DNA from: Verrucomicrobiota bacterium
GTDB lineage: Bacteria; Verrucomicrobiota; Verrucomicrobiia; Verrucomicrobiales; Akkermansiaceae
Direction: 5' to 3'
Length of the DNA stretch: 64,000 bases
Assembly: GCA_026397725.1 (NCBI GenBank)
Contig: JAPLUI010000321.1
Span: 27,763-91,762, forward strand
The translations under genes and the position numbers were made by a program. How positions within the stretch are numbered: the first letter of the stretch is position 1; the number at the start of each line of letters is the position of its first letter. The notes under the pieces were generated by a model. The model made no database searches and had not been told where the DNA came from. It was given only the letters and a program-made list of their open reading frames with translations. Positions 43,216-51,155 of this stretch are shown here, in pieces.

Positions 43216-43277
43216 GATGGATTGCAGGACTGCAAGCCGAACTCAAGGAATCAGGCGGCGGCAATTGCTGTCAGAGA

Positions 43278-43877
43278 TCAGACATAGTGCAAGGCAACGG
43301 CTTTGGCATCGCTCAAGGCCGCGTTGTCCAAGAGTTCCTGAATCGGATCCCAGCGGCCCGAAACGAGTGCCAGGCGGGCGGAATCAGGCATGCTGACGGG
43401 AATCTCCAAGCCCCCGGAGCTGCGGACGCGGAGCGCCACCACATCAATGGTGACCACGGTGGCCGGGTCCCCGGCAACTTCCCTGCGCAAGGCGGCAAGA
43501 TCGGCGGCACTGGCAATCACGCATGGCATCGCGAGGGTGGTCGCGTTGCCGAAGAAGATCTCGGCAAAGGACTCGGCGATGAAGCCGTTGAAGCCGTATT
43601 TGCGCAGCGCTTGCGGAGCATGTTCGCGGGACGAGCCGCAGCCGAAATTCACCCCGGCAAGCAGGATGGAGGCTCCGGCGAAGCGCGGATCGTTGAGCGG
43701 ATGCCCGGTCTGGTTGCCGTGTTCGTCAAAGCGCACATCGTAAAATGCATATTCACCGAGGCCATCGAAGGTGACGCATTTCATGAAGCGTGCCGGAATG
43801 ATGCGATCGGTATCGAGGTCCGCGCCGGGAACATAAACCGCGCGACCGGAGATTTGGGTGACGGGATCAAGGGGCAT
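43278..43877 (-). CDS. leuD: 3-isopropylmalate dehydratase small subunit
   Basis: 199 aa. ADLDTDRIIPARFMK and GVNFGCGSSREHAPQALRKY, then FNGFIAESFAEIFFGNA, are the swivelling-domain signatures of the LeuD/aconitase C-terminal family. With LeuC it isomerises 2- to 3-isopropylmalate in leucine synthesis. In this operon it is separated from leuC by a Uma2-type gene; no leuB or leuA is seen. Confidence 0.95.
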   Translation of the reverse strand: MPLDPVTQISGRAVYVPGADLDTDRIIPARFMKCVTFDGLGEYAFYDVRFDEHGNQTGHPLNDPRFAGASILLAGVNFGCGSSREHAPQALRKYGFNGFIAESFAEIFFGNATTLAMPCVIASAADLAALRREVAGDPATVVTIDVVALRVRSSGGLEIPVSMPDSARLALVSGRWDPIQELLDNAALSDAKAVALHYV

Positions 43878-43904
43878 GTTGAGAGTTGCGAGTTGAGAGT
43901 TGGT

Positions 43905-44519
43905 TCAGCCGTCTTCCCGGTTGACCAGATACCAAGGTCTCTCGACCTCGGGCGGAAACGGGGCGGATTGATAGAAGGCGGAGAGCGGAGCCTCGAAATG
44001 AATCGATTCAAAGCGGATGATGGAATCAAGCTGGGTGAAGATATGGCGCTGCCAGCGATCCGCGCGACGGCAGATGACGAGTTCCGGCCAGTCTTGTTCG
44101 ATCAGGACGATTTCCTCGATGCTCGGAAGCCGCTTGTAGGTGGTGAGCTTGTCGCCGCGGTCGTTGCGTGAGGTGGATGGCGAGAGCACCTCGATGACGA
44201 GCTTGGGGTGGCGAACCACATGGGAGTCGTCATCCGCCGCTTCACAGGTCACGAAGACATCGGGATAGTAAAATGCTTCGCCGAGATCATCGCTGATTTG
44301 AACTTTCACGCTTTCAATGAAAGTGCGGCAGGGGCCGCCGCGGAGGTGCTGTTTGAGGAGTTCGTATGCTTCACCGCAGATCGAGTTGTGGCGGAGGCTG
44401 GCACCGGACATCGCATAGACGCGCCCTTCCACAAATTCGTGACGCAGCTCGGAGCGGAGTTCGCCATCGAGGTATTCGGCTGCGGTGATCGGCAGTTTTT
44501 TCGCGGTGCTGATGGGCAT
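43905..44519 (-). CDS. Uma2-family endonuclease-like protein
   Basis: 204 aa from ATG 44519, 13 bases after the leuC stop. RHEFVEGRVYAMSGASLRHN, YPDVFVTCE and HPKLVIEVLSPSTSRNDRGD with KLTTYKRLPS are the Uma2 (DUF820) pattern with PD-(D/E)XK nuclease residues (E...D...ExLS...K). These proteins multiply in many bacteria; function is unclear. Its place between leuC and leuD is unusual and suggests a later insertion that preserved the operon. Confidence 0.88.
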   Translation of the reverse strand: MPISTAKKLPITAAEYLDGELRSELRHEFVEGRVYAMSGASLRHNSICGEAYELLKQHLRGGPCRTFIESVKVQISDDLGEAFYYPDVFVTCEAADDDSHVVRHPKLVIEVLSPSTSRNDRGDKLTTYKRLPSIEEIVLIEQDWPELVICRRADRWQRHIFTQLDSIIRFESIHFEAPLSAFYQSAPFPPEVERPWYLVNREDG

Positions 44520-44532
44520 GGCTGCTGGCGGA

Positions 44533-45957
44533 TTAAGCAACGGTGGAGTCAGGTTCCAGCGCAAAGACCTCGCGGGCATCGGCAATGGAGCCGCGGATGG
44601 CAGCGGCGGCCACCATCAGCGGAGACATGAGCACCGTGCGACCGGTGGGTGAACCTTGGCGGCCCTTGAAGTTGCGGTTGGAAGAGGAGGCGCAAAGTTG
44701 ATCACCGACGAGCTTGTCGGGATTCATGGCGAGGCACATCGAGCATCCGGCAGCCCGCCACTCGAAGCCCGCCTCGCGGAAGATTTGCGGCAGCCCTTCT
44801 TGCTCGCACTGGATCGCCACAATCTGGGAACCGGGGACGGCGAGCGCGGTCACGCCGGGGGCCACCCGGTGACCCCGCAGGTATTTGGCGACCTCGCGGA
44901 AATCCGAAAGCCGGCCGTTGGTGCAGGAACCGATGAAGGCAACCTCGATCCCCACCCCCTTGATCGGCGTGCCAGCGGCAAGCTTCATGTAAGCCAAGGC
45001 TTCCGCGATGGAGTCCTTTTCCTCCTGGGTCTTGGCGGTTGCAGGATCCGGAATGGTCTCGGAAATGGCAATCCCGTGAGCGGGGGAGATGCCCCAGGTG
45101 ACAGTCGGCTCAATCTCCGCTGCATCCATGCGGACGAGGTCGTCAAAATGAGCATCCGCGTCCGACGCGAAGGCTAGCCAGCGGGCGGCAGTGGCATCAA
45201 AGTCTGTCATATCGACGAATGGCCGGCCGCGGAGGTAAGCCACGGTTTTGGCATCGGGATTGACATATCCGCAGCGTGCACCGCCTTCGATCGACATGTT
45301 GCACACCGTCATGCGTTCTTCCATCGACATGCGCTCGAAGACCTCACCGGCATATTCATAAGCATAGCCAATGCCGCCCTTGGCACCCAACATCCGGATG
45401 ATGTGGAGGATCACATCCTTGGCATAAACGCCGGGGCGGAGCCGGCCGCTGACTTCAATACGGCGGACTTGGAGTGCTTCGAGCGCAAGGGTTTGGGAGG
45501 CGAGGACATCGCGGACCTGGGTGGTGCCGATGCCAAAGGCAATGGCTCCGAAGGCACCGTGGGTTGCCGTGTGGGAATCGCCGCAGGCAATCGTGGTGCC
45601 GGGTTGGGTGATCCCCTGCTCGGGACCGACGACATGCACGATGCCTTGCTTGCCGGAACTGAGATCGAAGTAAGTGATGCCGAAATCATCCACATTTTTC
45701 CGCAGGGCCAACATCATTTCCGCAGCGAGCGGATCTTGCGGTGCGTCTTGGTCCACCGTGGGGACGATGTGGTCCACCGTGGCGAAGGTGCGCTGCGGAA
45801 ACTTCACCTTGAGCCCGAGGTCACGCAACATGCCAAAGGCTTGCGGCGAAGTGACCTCATGAATCAGGTGGGTCCCGATGAAAAGTTGCGTGCGGCCATC
45901 GGCCAGGGTGCTGACGCGATGATTGTCCCAGACTTTTTGAAAGAGGCTCTTACCCAT
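44533..45957 (-). CDS. leuC: 3-isopropylmalate dehydratase large subunit
   Basis: 474 aa from ATG 45957. Aconitase-family motifs include IACGDSHTATHGAFGAIAFG, FIGSCTNGRLSDFREVAKYL and GCSMCLAMNPDKL, which supply the three Cys ligands of the [4Fe-4S] cluster. The normal partner of leuD downstream. Upstream is a small membrane-protein gene on the same strand. Confidence 0.96.
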   Translation of the reverse strand: MGKSLFQKVWDNHRVSTLADGRTQLFIGTHLIHEVTSPQAFGMLRDLGLKVKFPQRTFATVDHIVPTVDQDAPQDPLAAEMMLALRKNVDDFGITYFDLSSGKQGIVHVVGPEQGITQPGTTIACGDSHTATHGAFGAIAFGIGTTQVRDVLASQTLALEALQVRRIEVSGRLRPGVYAKDVILHIIRMLGAKGGIGYAYEYAGEVFERMSMEERMTVCNMSIEGGARCGYVNPDAKTVAYLRGRPFVDMTDFDATAARWLAFASDADAHFDDLVRMDAAEIEPTVTWGISPAHGIAISETIPDPATAKTQEEKDSIAEALAYMKLAAGTPIKGVGIEVAFIGSCTNGRLSDFREVAKYLRGHRVAPGVTALAVPGSQIVAIQCEQEGLPQIFREAGFEWRAAGCSMCLAMNPDKLVGDQLCASSSNRNFKGRQGSPTGRTVLMSPLMVAAAAIRGSIADAREVFALEPDSTVA

Positions 45958-46080
45958 GGAATTCGGCCCACCGAGGTTTACTGGCGGGCGGCGGCACAAT
46001 GCAACCGACTCCGCAAATTGTCAAAGCCGCATCCCACACGATTTGGAAAAGCACGATTCGCTCACTGGCTTGATCTCGAT

Positions 46081-46299
46081 TCAGCTCAGCTCGATGATCA
46101 GACCTGCGATGATGCCGCCTAGCGCGAGGAGGGCGGCCATGATGCCGATGATTTTCCACCAGTTTTTGCCGGGTTGCTGCTTGAGTTCCTCCCCGTTTAC
46201 CCAATCTTCCCAAGACGAGGGGGGCGGACCAGCGCGATGAAAGGACCGCATTCCCCCCTTGAAGCGGCGGGACTCATCAGATGGTGGCAAGCGTTTCAT
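46081..46299 (-). CDS. Small single-pass membrane protein
   Basis: 72 aa from ATG 46299 (MKRLPPSDESRR). A polar N-terminal part with PPPSSWEDWVNGEELKQQPG is followed by one transmembrane segment at the C-terminus (WWKIIGIMAALLALGGIIAG). Cytoplasmic N-terminus inferred from the basic start. No family recognised. Confidence 0.6.
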   Translation of the reverse strand: MKRLPPSDESRRFKGGMRSFHRAGPPPSSWEDWVNGEELKQQPGKNWWKIIGIMAALLALGGIIAGLIIELS

Positions 46300-46444
46300 G
46301 CAGATGATTTGGACAGTGGTTGACAACACGCCTTCTCAATCAGGAACGCAAATCCCGGATTTCATCCACGATTTCAACACCCAATCTGCCCCCGTTTGCC
46401 AGCGGACGCCAGGTGGCTCTGTTGAGAAGTAGATTCGGCAAAAA

Positions 46445-46627
46445 TCACTTTTCGTGATGCACCCGTGGCGGAGCTGGTGCAGGAGCTGGCGCCGGGGTGG
46501 CAATTTCGATTTCCTGGAATTTGGTGAGCGGACGCAGCCGCGGAGCCCCGGCTTCACCGGTGCAGCAGCAGGAAGCGGCAATGAGCGCGATGGCGGAGGC
46601 GCCAAGAGAAAGGAAGATACGGATCAT
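46445..46627 (-). CDS. Small putative lipoprotein (Cys-Cys-Cys)
   Basis: 60 aa. Signal segment MIRIFLSLGASAIALIAAS followed by CCCTG, a lipobox-like site (IAASC); the mature tail is Pro/Ala-rich (ATPAPAPAPAPP). Too small for the usual cut-offs but the signal is good. A second small gene with a similar SCC site lies about 115 bases upstream. Confidence 0.55.
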   Translation of the reverse strand: MIRIFLSLGASAIALIAASCCCTGEAGAPRLRPLTKFQEIEIATPAPAPAPAPPRVHHEK

Positions 46628-46742
46628 GGAATCAGGAACAAAGGGTTGTGTAATACGCTTAGGGAGGGATCCCGGCTCACTCATGGAGGGGGCTCTGATG
46701 CCAGGCACCGGAGCCGCCTCCAAGGAGAGCCGGACTTGACAA

Positions 46743-46868
46743 TTACTTGCTGGGCGTGGTGGGAGCCACGTAAGTGGACTTTGCCGGAGCGGCGTTCGGG
46801 CAGCAGGAAACTGCGAAGACAGAACCGGCAGCAAGGGCGGCAAGAACGGCAACTTTGACGAATTTCAT
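46743..46868 (-). CDS. Small putative lipoprotein (41 aa)
   Basis: MKFVKVAVLAALAAGSVFA then VSCCPNAAPAKST: short signal peptide ending in a lipobox-like AVSC. Same strand and same Cys-Cys theme as the 60-aa gene downstream, suggesting a pair of small outer-membrane-anchored peptides. Divergent to the skp gene across about 260 bases. Confidence 0.55.
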   Translation of the reverse strand: MKFVKVAVLAALAAGSVFAVSCCPNAAPAKSTYVAPTTPSK

Positions 46869-47127
46869 AATAGGATGTGATGTTGATTGGGATGGTTGTC
46901 CCCGCATGCCAGTCACGCGAGGTGGCGCGATGGTAGTGATTCGCCGCCCTTCTGCAAGGGAAAATGCAAGAAGCTTCCGGGAGCGGGCCGCAGCGTCGGC
47001 GGGAGCCCCCGTTTTGCCATCCATTCCGGCCCTCCCGCAAATGATTTGGGTTGGGGATTGACGTGACCCGGATTTTGATGCAGATTCCCTCCCGGACCTC
47101 CCAATCAGAACCAACCCCCCCTCCCCC

Positions 47128-47781
47128 ATGACAATTATTCGCCGTTTTCTTACCGTGGCAATGGCCGCTTCCCTCACCTGTTTTGCTGCCGCCCAGGATC
47201 GCAAGATCAAGATCGCTACAGTCGATATGCAGGAGCTTTTCAAGCAATACTACCGCACCAATGATGCGCAAAAACAAATCAATGTGGAGCGTGCACGCAT
47301 TCAGAAGGACAACAACGAGCGGATGGCCAAAATCCGTGACATCGAGACCTCGCTGGGCAATTTGCGCAAGCAACTCGATGATCCCGCCATCAACGACTCG
47401 AAAAAGCAGGCGCTTTTCAAAGACTGGCAAGCGCAGCAGCAGGAAGGCATCGCGCTGGACCGCGAGCGCCGCGAGTTCCTCCAACGCCGCAACCAGATGC
47501 TCAACGAGAAGATGCTGCAACGCATGAAAGGCATCCTCGAGGAAATCCGCAAACTGGTGGAAGAGCAGGCGAAAGCCGAGGATTTCGATTACGTTTTTGA
47601 CAAGTCCGGCTTGAGCACCTCGCAGGTTCCCTTTCTGCTCTACACCAAGGACGCAACGGACATCACCGCCGGTCTTCTCAAGGTTCTCAACAAGGATGCG
47701 CCGGCTGATTCCCTGCCTTCTGCAGCAGACCCCGCACCCGAGATTCCGGTGCCTGCTCCTGCCGATGGCACGCCCGAGTAG
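47128..47781 (+). CDS. OmpH/Skp-family periplasmic chaperone
   Basis: 217 aa with signal peptide MTIIRRFLTVAMAASLTCFA before AAQDRK. The mature part begins IKIATVDMQELFKQYYR as in Skp proteins and continues with a long charged coiled coil (about 50-140), then a DFDYVFDKSGL strand. C-terminal Pro/Ala-rich extension (EIPVPAPADGTPE) is longer than in E. coli Skp. Skp chaperones outer membrane proteins. It lies just upstream of lpxD, the usual order. Confidence 0.88.
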   Translation: MTIIRRFLTVAMAASLTCFAAAQDRKIKIATVDMQELFKQYYRTNDAQKQINVERARIQKDNNERMAKIRDIETSLGNLRKQLDDPAINDSKKQALFKDWQAQQQEGIALDRERREFLQRRNQMLNEKMLQRMKGILEEIRKLVEEQAKAEDFDYVFDKSGLSTSQVPFLLYTKDATDITAGLLKVLNKDAPADSLPSAADPAPEIPVPAPADGTPE

Positions 47782-47811
47782 CGTTCTCCGAGCCACTCCA
47801 CACCTTTTCTG

Positions 47812-48849
47812 TTGGCATTCGGTCTCACGCTTTCCGAACTTGTCCGCTTGGTCGATGGTGCGATCGTCCGGAGCGGGTCGGGCTGTGCTTTGACCGGGGT
47901 TGCCTCCCTGGATGCCGCTGCTTCGCGGGACATCAGTTTCCTTGGCAATGAGAAATACCGGAACCAGTTCCTAACAAGCAAGGCGGGTGCGGTTATCGTG
48001 GCTCATGGCGAAACGGGGGGGCCGGAAGCCACCGGGTTGGTGGCTGTGGACAATCCCTCCCTGGCGTTTTCAGCAGTGGTTCGCCATTTTGCCGCGGCTG
48101 CGGGGTTGCTCACTCCCGGCGTCCACCCGCAGGCGGTGGTCGATCCGACGGCGCTCGTTGATCGGAAAACCGTGCGGATCCACGCCGGCGCCGTCATCAT
48201 GGCCGGTGCCCGCATCGGCGATGGCAGCGAAATCGGCCCTAACGCCGTCATCGGCGAGGAAGTTGTCATCGGGCGGCATTGCCGGATCATGGCCAACGTT
48301 ACCATCCGCGAGCGCTGCCTGCTGGGCGACCGCGTCATCCTCCAACCCGGTTGCGTCATTGGTGCGGACGGTTATGGTTATGCGTTCCACGAAGGCCGTC
48401 ATGTGAAAATCGACCAAGTCGGCACGGTGGAAATCGGTGACGATGTGGAAATCGGCGCCAACACCACCATCGACCGCGCCCGCTTTGGCAAAACCGTCAT
48501 TGGCGAGGGCACCAAAATCGACAACCTGGTCCAGATCGCCCACAACGTGGTCATCGGCAAGCACTGCCTCATCGTCGCTCTCACCGGCATCTCCGGCAGT
48601 GCCCAACTTGGCGACTACGTCACGGTCGCCGGCCAGGTCGGAATCGTCGGCCACGTCACCATCGGCGACAAGGCCACCCTCACGGGACGCACCGGCGTGA
48701 CCGCCAATCTGGCCGGCGACGAAACCTACGCAGGCAAGCCCGCCCAGCCGTTACGCGAGGACCTGAAGCTCCAGGCTCACGTTCGCCGCCTGCCGAAGCT
48801 CATCGAACGCGTCAAGGCCTTGGAAATCGCCCTCCGGCAGCCGCCGTGA
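47812..48849 (+). CDS. lpxD: UDP-3-O-acylglucosamine N-acyltransferase
   Basis: 345 aa from a TTG at 47812, 30 bases after the skp stop; no earlier in-frame start fits. Opening LTLSELVRLVDGAIVRSGSG and LDAAASRDISFLGNEKYRNQ form the uridine-binding domain. The rest is a left-handed beta helix of hexapeptide repeats (IGDGSEIGPNAVIGEEVVIG, GANTTIDRARFGKTVIGEGT), with the catalytic His region KIDNLVQIAHNVVIGKH. It adds the second acyl chain in lipid A synthesis, so the organism makes LPS. Confidence 0.96.
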   Translation: MAFGLTLSELVRLVDGAIVRSGSGCALTGVASLDAAASRDISFLGNEKYRNQFLTSKAGAVIVAHGETGGPEATGLVAVDNPSLAFSAVVRHFAAAAGLLTPGVHPQAVVDPTALVDRKTVRIHAGAVIMAGARIGDGSEIGPNAVIGEEVVIGRHCRIMANVTIRERCLLGDRVILQPGCVIGADGYGYAFHEGRHVKIDQVGTVEIGDDVEIGANTTIDRARFGKTVIGEGTKIDNLVQIAHNVVIGKHCLIVALTGISGSAQLGDYVTVAGQVGIVGHVTIGDKATLTGRTGVTANLAGDETYAGKPAQPLREDLKLQAHVRRLPKLIERVKALEIALRQPP

Positions 48850-49036
48850 CATGCCCAATTCACGGCCAGCGCCTCAGATGACGTGGCTCAAGTCACCGCC
48901 GAATTCCCCGGCATGAGATCCGGGCCGGGCCTGGATGGCCCTTGACCTGTTGCCCGGGTTTCCACTGCGGTTTTCGGAAACTCGTCATTCCGGGCTTGCC
49001 AGCCTGTTCCACACCGCTTATTTCCTGCTTCGCACC

Positions 49037-49600
49037 ATGGCCAGCACTCCAGTCATCAACCTCCGCAAAGGACACGCCGTCCGCCACAACAACGAAGTCT
49101 GCATCGTGATCGAGCACGAACTCAAAACGCCACCCCGGATGGCATCCTATGTCCAGATGTCCATTCGGAGCGTGGCGACCAAGAAGGTGTTCAATCTTCG
49201 TCTCACCTCCAATGATTCGCTCGAAGGCGTCCTGCTCGAGCGCATCCCCCACGAGTATTCCTACAAGGACAGCAGCGGCTACCACTTCCTCAACCCGGAA
49301 ACCTACGAAGACACCGTGGTTTATGAGGATCTCATCGAAGCGGTGAAGAACTACCTCATCGATGGCCAGGTTTACACCGTGCTGCTCGCCGATTCCATCG
49401 TCGCGTCCATCGACCTCCCGGCTTCCATGGTGATGACCGTCACCGAGTCCTCTGAAGGCGTCAAGGGTGACTCCGCGAACAATGTTTACAAGCCCGCAAC
49501 CATGGAGACCGGCCTCATCGTCCAAGTGCCGCTTTTCATCAATGTCGGCGAGAGAATCAATGTCAAGACCGAGGACAATTCCTACCTCGGGCGTGCCTGA
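49037..49600 (+). CDS. efp: Elongation factor P, atypical loop
   Basis: 187 aa from ATG 49037. Three beta-barrel domains are implied: VINLRKGHAVRHNNEVCIVI at the N-terminus, DTVVYEDLIEAVKNYLIDGQ in the middle and KPATMETGLIVQVPLFINVG followed by ERINVKTEDNSYLGRA at the C-terminus. EF-P relieves ribosome stalling at polyproline. The loop that normally has a modified Lys in PGKG (or Arg) is here HELKTPPRMASYVQ, with Arg at the tip. It is therefore neither a standard EpmA nor a clear EarP substrate. No epmA/earP gene is near. Confidence 0.9.
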   Translation: MASTPVINLRKGHAVRHNNEVCIVIEHELKTPPRMASYVQMSIRSVATKKVFNLRLTSNDSLEGVLLERIPHEYSYKDSSGYHFLNPETYEDTVVYEDLIEAVKNYLIDGQVYTVLLADSIVASIDLPASMVMTVTESSEGVKGDSANNVYKPATMETGLIVQVPLFINVGERINVKTEDNSYLGRA

Positions 49601-49632
49601 TTGCCCTCTCTCGCCTCCCTCCCTGTCCTCCT

Positions 49633-49660
49633 GCGGGCGATCCGGCAACGGATCGCCCGC
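49633..49660 (+). terminator. Hairpin terminator after efp
   Basis: A perfect 12-bp stem, GCGGGCGATCCG and CGGATCGCCCGC, with loop GCAA, starts 33 bases after the efp stop. No strong T-run follows, so it may be an L-shaped or Rho-assisted terminator. Confidence 0.65.
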
Positions 49661-49723
49661 TTGGCTGCTCCCCACGCATAAACCTTCAACCCGAACAATT
49701 CATTAAGAAAAGCTAAATTTCGT

Positions 49724-49752
49724 TTGACAAGTCCGGTGATGATTGCGATTCT
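49724..49752 (+). promoter_or_regulatory. Candidate sigma-70 promoter of the LysM gene
   Basis: A perfect -35, TTGACA (49724-49729), is followed after 17 bases by GATTCT (49747-49752). The expected start point (about 49758-49760) lies at or just before the ATG at 49762, implying a leaderless or nearly leaderless transcript. Confidence 0.5.
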
Positions 49753-49761
49753 CGCTGCGTT

Positions 49762-50988
49762 ATGAAACGGACTTTGCTGCTGACCACCCTCTCACTGGCT
49801 ATTGGAGCATCCCACACCTTTGCCAAGAGCGATCTGGCAACGCTCCGCGCCCTGTGCGCCGAGCAAGACCGCCAGATCCGCCAATTGGAGGAGGAAAACG
49901 CCAAGCTGCGTGCGATGAACGACCTGCCCGCCAAGAGCAGCCGCAACCAAGGCTCCGCCTCCGTCATCCCCGCCACCTCGGCTCCTGCCGCTCCTGCCGC
50001 TCCTGCCGCTCCTGCCGCTCCTGCCGCCAATTCCACCGAAGCCCAGTTGGGTACGACCTACACGGTCCGCGCTGGAGACACCTGGGAGAGAATTTCGCGA
50101 AAATTCGGCACCAAGCCAGCGGCGCTGGCCGGCATGAATGGCTTGAAACCCACGCACATGCTGCGTGTGGGCCAGAAGCTGAAGGTTCCGGGTGCCACCG
50201 TTGCCGCCATCCCCACCCGCTCGCGACCAACCTCGTGGCTCGTGGGCCAGGTTCCCGGCACCATCGTTTCCTCCGCCGCACCCGCCGCCACTCCTGCCTC
50301 AGCAACCCCCGCCTCTGCCCCCGCCTCTACCTCTGCGTCTGCCCCTGCCTCTGTTCCTGCGTCTGCTCCTGCGTCTGCCCCTGCGTCTGCCCCTGCCTCT
50401 GCTCCTGCGTCTGCCCCTGCGTCTGCCTCCACTGCTGTTCCAACGCAGGTGCTTTCCGCCACCGGTGCTGGGAAGATCCACCAAGTGAAGTCGGGAGAGA
50501 CCCTTTCCGGCATTGCCAGGAAAAACGGCATTTCCACCGCCAAGCTCATCGCCGCAAATCCGGGTATCAAGCCTTCCGCACTGCGTCCTGGACAACGCAT
50601 CAATCTAGGCAAATCCGCCCCATCAACTGCCGCGCCAGAGCCCGTAACATCTGCGAAAGCCACGCCCCCACCGGAGCAATCCACCACCCCCCCGGCGCGT
50701 GCTCACGAAACGCCCTGCCCTGCAACGCAGTCGGTTAAGTCGCCTCCATCCCCCACTCCGGCGGCTCCGGTCAGCACTAGAAATCCCACCCCATCCCCAC
50801 CCCGCGCCACGCCGACGGCGAAGGCCCGGATGCGCCTGGTGATCATTGATGGAACGACCACCTATGGCGAGTTTGCGGCAAAACACGGCACCGATATCCG
50901 CCGCCTCAATGATCTGAATGCGCTCGACCTGGTTGAAACCACCGTCTTGGTCAAAGGCTCGGAATTGTATCTCCCCGCCCAGCCATAA
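49762..50988 (+). CDS. Secreted LysM protein with Ala/Pro/Ser repeats
   Basis: 408 aa. Signal peptide MKRTLLLTTLSLAIGASHTFA, then a short coiled coil (DRQIRQLEEENAKLRAM). LysM domain 1: YTVRAGDTWERISRKFGTKP; LysM domain 2: HQVKSGETLSGIARKNGIST with INLG end; a degenerate third unit near the C-terminus (TYGEFAAKHGTDIRRLNDLN). Between them are APAAP and PASAPAS repeats encoded by 9-12 base tandem repeats. It should bind peptidoglycan in the periplasm; an amidase gene follows, so a wall-remodelling pair is likely. Confidence 0.85.
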   Translation: MKRTLLLTTLSLAIGASHTFAKSDLATLRALCAEQDRQIRQLEEENAKLRAMNDLPAKSSRNQGSASVIPATSAPAAPAAPAAPAAPAANSTEAQLGTTYTVRAGDTWERISRKFGTKPAALAGMNGLKPTHMLRVGQKLKVPGATVAAIPTRSRPTSWLVGQVPGTIVSSAAPAATPASATPASAPASTSASAPASVPASAPASAPASAPASAPASAPASASTAVPTQVLSATGAGKIHQVKSGETLSGIARKNGISTAKLIAANPGIKPSALRPGQRINLGKSAPSTAAPEPVTSAKATPPPEQSTTPPARAHETPCPATQSVKSPPSPTPAAPVSTRNPTPSPPRATPTAKARMRLVIIDGTTTYGEFAAKHGTDIRRLNDLNALDLVETTVLVKGSELYLPAQP

Positions 50989-51026
50989 GTGAATCCGCCG
51001 CTGGTCCATCACCAGGCAACCCAGCC

Positions 51027-51051
51027 CGCCCGGCAGCATCCGCCGGGCGGA
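51027..51051 (+). terminator. Hairpin terminator after the LysM gene
   Basis: Nine-bp stem CCGCCCGGC / GCCGGGCGG with a seven-base loop, 39 bases after the stop codon, followed within ten bases by TTTT. Confidence 0.55.
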
Positions 51052-51155
51052 CCGGCGATTTTCCCTTGAGCAACAAATCCCTTGAGCAATAAATTCCATT
51101 GCCCTTTTGAAAAGCCCCGCTATGCTTCACGAAGTCCTGTGTGAAACACTCTGAA

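Noticed and set aside
48070..48654. Long antisense open frame opposite lpxD
   Set aside because: Acidic, Asp-rich shadow of the hexapeptide repeats; no independent coding evidence.
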